The position numbers and the translations under genes are program-made. From Eucommia ulmoides (taxonomy: Eukaryota; Streptophyta; Magnoliopsida; Garryales; Eucommiaceae), in assembly GCA_016647705.1 (NCBI GenBank), contig CM028330.1:34237534-34301533 (forward strand): a stretch of 64,000 bases of DNA, in the 5' to 3' direction. Every line of letters begins with the position of its first letter. Within the stretch, counting starts at the first letter, position 1. This document shows positions 56,401-64,000 of the stretch, in pieces. Below the pieces are notes generated by a model. It was not told where the DNA came from and did not search any database. It worked only from the letters and a program-made list of their open reading frames with translations.

Positions 56401-58258
56401 AGCCTATTAATACCTCCCTTTATCATTTTTCTTCATTCGTTCAAATTTCTCCTCCATTCATTTTAGGGCCCCTCTCTCATTTTGCTTATTGTTTTTGTTT
56501 TTCCTCATTTTTGGCATTTCTTACTTTGTTCACACTTCTTCCATTCAAACTTTTACTCCTTCATTCACAGGTTAGTACATTTTTGTCGTTTTTTAAAATT
56601 TATTTATTAATTTAATTAATATATTTTTTATTTGTTATTTGTTAGTTTGATTAATTTACTTAATCGTTAGTTTGATTGATTACTTGTTTATTACAGATTA
56701 TAATATATTGTTTAAAAAAATAATTAGTTAGTTTAGTTGTTAATTTAGTTTTTAAAAATATCAAAAAAAACATTAGAGGATAGTTTAATTTAATTTGTTA
56801 TTTATTTAATTTATTAGTTTGTTTGTTTGTTTCGTTAATTTAATTTATTGGTTTAGTTGTTTAATTTGTTTTTTAGTTAGTTGGTTTAATTTGTTAATTT
56901 AGTTGTTAAATTAAAAATTATATTTTGGCCCCTTTTACATGTGAAAAAAAAATAAAAATTAATATATTATTTGAAAAAATTGTTAGTTAGTTAGTTTAAT
57001 TTTTTAATTTACGTATTTAATTAAAAATATACACTTTGACCCCTGAAAGTTTGACAATTAGAAAAATATAAAATTTTCAACCTATTGTTTTAAAATAAAT
57101 TGTTAGTTAGTTTCATTTTTGAATTTAGTTATTTAATTTAAAATATATTTGTCTAATTTGTTAATTTAGTTGTTAAATTAAAAATTACACTTTAGTCATT
57201 TTCATATGTGTAGGAAAATATAAATTAATATATTATTTAAAAAAAATTGTTAGTTAGTTAGTTTCATTTTTTAATTAGTTAAAATTGTTAATTAGTTAGT
57301 TTAATTTATGAATTTTATTATTTAATTAAACAACATGTTTCTTTAATTTGTTAATTTAGTTTTTAAATTAAAAATTATACTTTGACCCCTTTCACATGTG
57401 TAGGAAAATATAAATTAATATATTATTTAAAAAAAATTATTAGTTAGTTAGTTTAATTTTTTAATTTAGTTATTTAATTAAAAATATGCACTTTGGGCCT
57501 TGAAAGTTTGACAATTAGAAAAATATGAATTTTTAATATATTGTTTTAAAATAAATTGTTAGTTAGTTTAATTTTAGAATTTAGTTAAAATTGTTAATTA
57601 GTTAGTTTAATTTATGAATTTAATTAAAATTGTTAATTGACCCCTTTCACATTTGTAGGAAAACAACTAAATTAAAAAATTAAACTCAAATTACCTAACA
57701 ATTCATTTTAAAACAATATCAAAATATAAATTTAATTTATCAAGTATGTATAACGTGTTTAATTTGTTTCAAATACATTTTTCAACTTCATCAATAATCG
57801 AATTTAATTTATCAAAATCATGTTTGAAAATATCTTATTTTTCATCTACAACAATATATTAATTGTTACAAATGAGAAAGAAGATATTTTTAAACCTGAT
57901 TCTGAAAAAATAAAGTCGATTATTTTTTAATTAAACAACTAAATTAAAAATTAAACTCAAATAAACTAACAATTCATTTTAAAATAATATATTAAAATTT
58001 ATATTTAATGTTTGATGAAGTTAAAAAACCTACATCAGTTATTTGAGCAAATTGAAAAAATATAAATTAAAATATAATTTTAATATATTGTTTTAAAATA
58101 AATTGTAAGTTAATTTGAGTTTAATTTTTTAATTCAGTTGTTTAATTAACCAATATACATTTTGCTCCTAAAAGTTTGACAAATTAGAAAAATATAAAAT
58201 ACTAAACTCATATAAAATAATATTTTTAAAATATAAATTTAATTTGTCAAATATATAT
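56401..58258 (+). other. Low-complexity AT-rich leader region
   Basis: Pyrimidine-rich at 56410-56570, then a degenerate tandem pattern of TTAGTTAGTTTAATTT and AAATTACACTTTGACCCCTTT words. No gene supported. Positions 57720-57935 hold a decayed relative of the hairpin at 58259. It may be a long intron or leader of the transposase. Confidence 0.5.
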
Positions 58259-58509
58259 ATAACGAGTTTAATTTGTTACAAATATTATTTTATATAAGTT
58301 TAACTTATCAACTTTATCAATAATCAACTTTAATTTATCATAATCATGCTTGGAAATATCTTTTTTTCATCTGCAACAATATATTGATTATTGCAGATGG
58401 GAAATAAAATATTTCCAAGCATGATTCTAATAAGTTAAAGTTGATTATTGATAAAGTTGATAAGTTAAATTTATATAAAATAATTTTTGTAACAAATTAA
58501 ATTCGTTAT
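58259..58509. repeat. 251-nt near-perfect hairpin
   Basis: Left arm from ATAACGAGTTTAATTTG and right arm ending CAAATTAAATTCGTTAT pair over about 120 bases each, with a few mismatches. The tip is CATCTGCAACAATATATTG, then ATTATTGCAGATG. It lies about 440 bases upstream of the transposase start and may be a MITE or a small-RNA-type foldback. Confidence 0.85.
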
Positions 58510-58948
58510 ATTTGTAAGTAAAATGTTAAGATTGAAAATAAATTACTAAAACCCATAAAAAATGAACACTATGAACATTGGAATATGAAAATTAGAGAAA
58601 TATAAATTTTAATATGTTGTTTTAAAATAAATTGTTAGTTAGATTATTTTTTAATTTACTTGTTTAATTAGAAAATGTGTAATTACAAATTGTGCACTTT
58701 CATTCCTCAAATTAATTGAATCTATTCAGTTGATATTAACTTAACGTAGAATTTATATTCGATTTAGAGTTAAAGTTAAAATAATTATTGAATAAATTAA
58801 AAATAAGTAAAATATTAAGGATTGAAAATAAATTACTCAAACCCATAAAAAATGAACACTATAAACCAACATACTTTTGTGATTAAGTTTTGGTTGACGA
58901 TATTATTTTCTTGTTTTGTTTTGCCTTGTGAAATGATAGCCGCTTGAA
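58510..58948 (+). other. Sequence between hairpin and transposase
   Basis: AT-rich; repeats the phrase AAATTACT(A/C)AAACCCATAAA at 58540 and 58830. No gene. The transposase start ATGGATCACGTTCG follows at 58949. Confidence 0.5.
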
Positions 58949-60712
58949 ATGGATCACGTTCGGTTGTTATTGTATTGGGGTGACAGAATATTGGAAGGTA
59001 CTGAGTTTGGGATTTGTTACAGTACATCAGTTGTAAAATCTTTGGTTGTCCGTAGGGGAACAACCTTAAATGAATTAATTGAGATGTTAAAACCGTGTGT
59101 TCTTGAAAATGGAGTTACTGAAAATTTGAAACTAAAGTGTAGGATGCCGATGGCTCTTTTCGGGTCGAATTATAAATATACATTATTTTCTATCGAGGAT
59201 GACTCAGCATCAAACCAAGTCCTTGAGTTACCTCTTCACATACCCTCGCTTCTTGCTGTTGAGGTGTATGTAGAGATGAAACGAGCATTTGATGATGGTC
59301 CAAATTTTTCCCCCAAAGTGGTCATTTTACCAACTTATTGACCCAGAGTTTTAATCCGTACAATACCCAATCTGACGGGCAATTTTTCGACACTGTCCCC
59401 CAAGCAGTCCAGTCTAATTACACCATCCCATCCCCTTACATTTTAGAACAATATCATTCCCACAATACTCCCATGTCGCGCCCCCAATTACTTGAGTTTA
59501 ATTACACCGTCTCACCCCTTATATTCCAGAACTAGATCATTCTCGTAGTATGATTGACCGTGCTCATGGCACCAGCTATGCTCTTCCACATCACCATTAT
59601 TCGCCGAGTAGTCCACCGCAAGACAACACAAGTAATTATGGTGGTGAGTTTGATACAATTGATAGTCGCCATGATGTGTCAGAAGAAGAGTTAGATACTG
59701 ATGTTGCATTTGAGCCAGACGAAGATCCAGATGCTAGGCCTAGCGGGCAAGGAAGTCAGAATCAACAATTGGAGTTGGACAGGGTTATTTCATTTTTCAA
59801 TAACTTGGACTGAGGTGACGACGATGACATGGTGAAATACGAGCTGAAGTTGCGAAAGAATTTCTAGACACCGAAGATGGACGAATTTAGTAGTGGTATG
59901 GTCTTTAAGGACAAGGAACATGTCCAGCAGGCCATCAAATTTTACCACGTGAAGAAGAACAAAGAGTTTTATGTCTTGGAAACGAATAAGAAGGTTTGGT
60001 CGGTTTATTATTCGCATGGATGCGGTTGGAGGTTACAGGCAGGTAGGAAAAAAAGTCATGCTATGTTTGAAATTACGCAATATGAGGGGCAGCATACATG
60101 TTTCTATAATCATATTGTAGTAGATCATAAAAATTTGGATTCTAGACTCATTTCGAACCTAATACTTGGACAAGTCGAACAGGATCCAAAATTGAAGATT
60201 GGCGTCATTGTGGCTTACGTGAAAGAGTCTCATGGATACATTATCTCCTATCAAAAAGCTTGGTTGGATAGATCTAAAACCATCGAGACCTTGTTCGGAG
60301 ATTGAGATGAATCATATCAGAAGTTACCGAAGTTTATGGTCGCGTTGTAGCACTACAATGCGGGTACGATTATCGAATGGAGCACTGTATCAACTGATAT
60401 GCCTAGCTACAGGATGTTCGACATAGTATTTGAGGCATTAAAAGCTTCAGTTGACGGATGGCATTATTGTTGCCCTGTAATCACCATTGACGGGACCCAC
60501 TTGTACAGTAAATATGAGGGAAAGATTTTAATTGCCATTGGAATGACGTCGTCCAATAAGTGCTACCCATTGGCTTTCGTCATCGTACCGACAGAGGACT
60601 ATTGTTGTTGGCGATGGTTCATCTACATGCTTAAGCGTCATATTGTCAGTGATCATCTTGAGGTGACATTGACATCTGACAGACACGCCGGCATTATTAG
60701 TGCGGTTGATAG
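58949..60712 (+). pseudogene. mudrA-like: Mutator-like (MuDR) transposase, N-terminal two-thirds
   Basis: Mutator-like transposase, which cuts and joins element ends in the nucleus. 58949-59341 encodes a PB1-like N-terminal domain (MDHVRLLLYWGDRI, KSLVVRRGTTLNELIEML). An acidic, Q/S-rich linker follows in shifting frames (59338-59813). The DNA-binding domain at 59877-60110 reads MVFKDKEHVQQAIKFYHVKK, GCGWRLQAGRKK and GQHTC. After a stop at 60303 the catalytic domain has PVITIDGTHLYSKYEGKIL (first aspartate) and LTSDRHAGIISAV (second aspartate). The frame is cut at 60712 by a solo LTR. Confidence 0.9.
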
Positions 60713-62865
60713 TGTTGATCCTAAGATTTTGATGAACAATTAAGTATTGATGTTTTGGTAAACTAATGTTCTAATTGAGTGTTTTAGTGATTTAAAATTC
60801 CAGTGATGAAGATGACAAATTAAATGGATGCTAAATGATGGAGTTGAAGATATTAAAGATTTAAGAGTTTGAAGAAATTAGGGAAAATAATCCAGGTAAA
60901 TTTCAACTCTTAATATCTCATTTAGAAATACACACATGGCACAAAATGAATTTTATCTTTTATGTGTGGTTTGGTTAAGTGAAATTATTTGCTCCTATGT
61001 GAATTGAAAAGAAATAATCTTGAATGACTAAAATGAAATATAAGAATATTAGTGGAGCTTATTTAAGAGAGAAAATGGATAAATAGGCGAAATCGTAAAA
61101 GAAAGTGAGTAAAAAACGAGATCAGAGAAAAGGTCTAGAAGGGAGAAGTTGACTAAGGAGTCAACCGGCCAATGGTGGCTGAACTCTTTGAGTCGAAGAT
61201 TCGACCAACAGGCCGACCGGTGAAAATAACTAAACTCTCTGAATCTACGAGTCAACCGAGCGGTCGACCGGTGGAAGCATGACAAACTCTCTGAATATAT
61301 GAGTCGACCAGGCGGTCAACCTATGGTCGCTGCAGCAATGGTTTGGCTGCAAGCTGAGTTGGGTAGTCAACTGGGCAATCGACTGAATGTGCTATTTCAG
61401 AATGTAGTTTGATCCGAGTTTAAATCCAAAAGTAGCCGTTTTTTGTTAGGATTTGAAAGAGATTTAAGGGATATTCTCTATATTTAAGATATGGTTCATA
61501 TACTAATTAAATCCTTTCGATATGTTTCATTAAATATTAATGTTTCTCAATTTGGTACTTGAAATAGATTCTATATTTATTTATTTTGATTGAGAAAAAC
61601 TTTGGGGGTTTAATTGGAAGATTCGAAAGATGTTTTTAAGTGTAATTGAACCTAAATGAAGTCCTTATGATATAAGGGGTCTATAAGAACTTTTAATTAT
61701 CATGACACTTGTAAATTAGCCGTTAAAAGGCTTATTACATATTCCTTTAAATAGACCTACGAATTTCATTAGCAAACTTAAGCAGGAAATAAGAGAGAAA
61801 TCATATCATATCATAAGAGTGAGCTTTTCTAAGAGATATATTTCTGAGAGTTTGTGAGCTATTCTAAGAGTGATCTTGAAAATCAATTGCGATTAATCTT
61901 TGTTGCTACCGGATCTGAAGTTTCATTACATATCTAATTATTTTGTGGATTCCAGGTGAGATCTTTCCAATTATATTCTTTCATTGCATTATTAATTATT
62001 GTTTGGAAATTGATCTTAGAAATTGTTTCTGATTTTTTAAGAAAATATTTTTACAAACAATTTCTTGAATCTGATTACATGCTTCAATTTGCTACCCATA
62101 TTCTTGTTAAAATCAGATTTTTATATCTCACATATTTCTATCACTAGTTGGGATATTAATCGAGTTATTATTTATCTGGGGTGGTAGAAGTTTCGAGTGA
62201 GATTTTCTTCTTATCAATTTTTGTATTGGTTGTGACGGATTAAATACCATTGGGGGTGTTTAATCAAGGGTAGCTGGGTTTCAGTCTCTTCCTGTAAAGA
62301 GATTGAGGTAGTAATTCTTCCTAGATAGAATTGCTTTGTGAGTGATTTGTAAAGATTCCATCATTACTTGGGAAAATGATAGTTGGAGTGTTTTGTGAGG
62401 TTTTGATTCTTGAGCCGTAGTATTAAAAAGAATTAGGTTAATCTTTAACCTGTTAAAAGATAGGTTATTCTTGAGCCTATAAAAAGTAGAGGTTATTCTT
62501 GAACCTTGGAAAAGGAAATTGTAAAGGTTGATTCTGAGCCTGTAAAAGAATCGGTATGTGGGTTTGGTTCCTACCTTTAAAGGGATCTTGAGAATTAGTG
62601 GGTGCGAATCTCCGTGGGGCTCAGAGGACTGGACTAGCCAAGAGTAGCTTGATGAACTAGGATATATCTTGGTATACTGCATTATTAATTTGTTTATTTT
62701 TGTTGTTTGGGTGTGCACTTAAATTGATAATATTATTCCGCTGTGTTATAAAGATAATAATTAATTTAGGCTTAAAATTAATTATTTGATTTATCAAGTG
62801 TTATTCTGATATATTTTTTAATTACCCAATTCACCCCCTCTCTTGGGTATTCTATTGGGCCAACA
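60713..62865 (+). mobile_element. Solo LTR of the SIRE-like copia family (copy 7)
   Basis: TGTTGATCCTAAGATTTTGA start, TTGGGCCAACA end, perfect GATAG duplication (60708-60712, 62866-62870). 2153 bp. W-box-like cluster at 61150-61390, eight stem-loop repeats at 62280-62600. It splits the Mutator-like transposase between the second and third catalytic residues. Confidence 0.93.
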
Positions 62866-62870
62866 GATAG

Positions 62871-63902
62871 TATTTGGTTTAATCAACATAACAAGTCCCT
62901 CCGATATCATCAATTTTGTTTGCGGCACCTTTGCAGCAATTTCAACAAAATTGCTAAAAATCAGTATCTCAAAGATCTTGTTTGGAATTCGTGTGCTACA
63001 ACACAAATTCGAAAATACGATGCTACAATGGAAGAGATCAAAACAATTGATCTTCGGCTGCATAAATGGTTGAACGATATTCCAACTTACAAATAGACTA
63101 GGGCACACAACAATGGTAAACGTTGGGGAGTCATGACAACCAATTACGCATAGGTATTTAACAACTATTTGAAGGGTGCAAGATATGTTCTAATAACTGC
63201 ATCCGTCAAGACTACCTTCTACAGGATGGTTAAATACTTTGATATTGGTTGACAACAAGCTCTAAATGACTCAGCTGATGGTTACGTATATGCTAAACAC
63301 GTCGTTGAAAAAATACAAAAATCTCAAGCCAAGTCTAAAACATATGAGATTCAAATATTTAATCGATGATTTAGTATTTATTATTATTTTTTTCACGTTA
63401 TATATAATTGTTGCGACACATATTGTAATAAAATATGATTTTTTTTCTAGAGAGAATATGATCTACCACGTGAAAACTAGAAAGACTCTCATTGAGGGCT
63501 TGATTCCTCATCACACTGAGGGATAACGCTGATTGCACATGTGGCAAGTATAAAATTTGACGATATCCGTGCTCCCATATGCTTGCAGTCACCGAGTATA
63601 GTGGAGTTAATGCATTCCGCTATATTATAGCTGAGTACACAATGACAAATCAATTGATGGCATAGGAGCCATCGTTTCGGCCGATTATTCATGAGGACTA
63701 CTGGTCAGAGACCAATTTTTCGAACCTGATTCCAGACCATAACAGACTTCGAGTTGTGCATCGTGGTCGATCAAATTCCACTCGCATTTCAAATGAGATG
63801 GATCAGTCACGAAGAACAATGACAAATCATTGCGGTTTATGTTCCCAGACTGGACATGATAGGCGAAAGTGTCTATTCAAACCCCGCCATACACCCAATT
63901 GA
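62871..63902 (+). pseudogene. mudrA-like: Mutator-like transposase, C-terminal third
   Basis: Continues the transposase after the solo LTR: FCLRHLCSNFNKIAKNQYLK and YDATMEEIKTIDLRLHKWL, then GKRWGVMTTNYA, a stop, VFNNYLKGARYV and KTTFYRMVKYFDI. The stop (63152) sits where the family's catalytic glutamate is found. An AT-rich stretch near 63370-63450 ending TTTTTTTTCTAG looks like an intron. The SWIM zinc finger follows in another frame (CTCGKYK, then YPCSHMLAV, about 63535-63590). A zinc knuckle ends it, CGLCSQTGHDRRKC (about 63836-63878), with a stop at about 63901. Confidence 0.88.
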
Positions 63903-64000
63903 TCTTGTCGGTTCATTGTAATGAATGTTTATGCTACTTTATTTCTTTGTTATATCAACTTTTATGTATTATAAATTCCATGCACTTGTCGCACATATTT
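63903..64000 (+). other. Sequence after the transposase
   Basis: Short AT-rich tail with no feature. The right terminus of the Mutator-like element is presumably beyond the window. Confidence 0.4.

Noticed and set aside
56265..56615. 116-residue frame after the hairpin cluster, Phe/Leu/Ser-rich
   Set aside because: It crosses hairpins and a pyrimidine-rich leader and has no recognisable domain. Transposase coding starts only at 58949.
1..64000. tRNA, rRNA or other structural RNA genes
   Set aside because: None recognised on either strand. Only PBS-like fragments complementary to tRNA 3' ends were seen.

Overview
This is a gene-poor, AT-rich window of nuclear DNA from a flowering plant. The family is not determined. 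The evidence is plant-type Ty1/copia and Ty3/gypsy retrotransposons, Mutator-like and CACTA transposons, spliceosomal-type introns, and exons of a plant mitochondrial processing peptidase. No intact host protein gene was found. Nearly all of the window is nested transposable elements. Boundaries were read by eye from TG...CA termini, 5-bp target-site duplications (TSDs), primer-binding sites (PBS) and polypurine tracts (PPT). Identities and ages were not computed.

Region 1 (1-24089) is a stack built on an old Tat-type gypsy element: pol remnants (1-1566), a long LTR in pieces (1567-2367, 4215-4888, 19748-21117), then a PBS and leader. Into it went a minus-strand solo LTR (2368-4209), a full-length SIRE-like copia element (4889-19742, TSD GACAC) and another minus-strand solo LTR (21683-24039, TSD AAAAC). 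The copia element itself carries two related ~3-kb solo LTRs (5890-8881 and 10863-13879).

Region 2 (24090-36096) is a minus-strand copia element (LTR plus decayed pol to about 32520). Its LTR is split by a non-autonomous Tekay-like element (24362-30410) that carries an 11-copy tandem repeat and possible captured exons. Next is LTR-like DNA interrupted by an Athila/Tat-type LTR with GC-rich palindromes (33551-35089).

Region 3 (36097-55700) starts with a CACTA terminus and contains broken exons of mitochondrial processing peptidase beta on the minus strand (37500-38191 and 55015-55186). The exons are separated by about 17 kb, mostly transposons: a second Tekay-like element (38336-44944) with two LTRs nested in it, a Harbinger-like MITE (45338-46421), a large foldback (46543-47425), a solo copia LTR (47579-49717) and a Reina chromovirus (49850-54605).

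Region 4 (55700-64000) is a Mutator-like element: a palindrome array, a long low-complexity leader with a 251-nt hairpin, and a decayed mudrA transposase (58949-63902) split by a solo LTR (60713-62865, TSD GATAG).

The most interesting signals are non-coding: arrays of short palindromes or hairpins in three LTR families and upstream of the Mutator-like transposase, two related non-autonomous elements with a shared internal tandem repeat, and the peptidase fragments next to a CACTA end.
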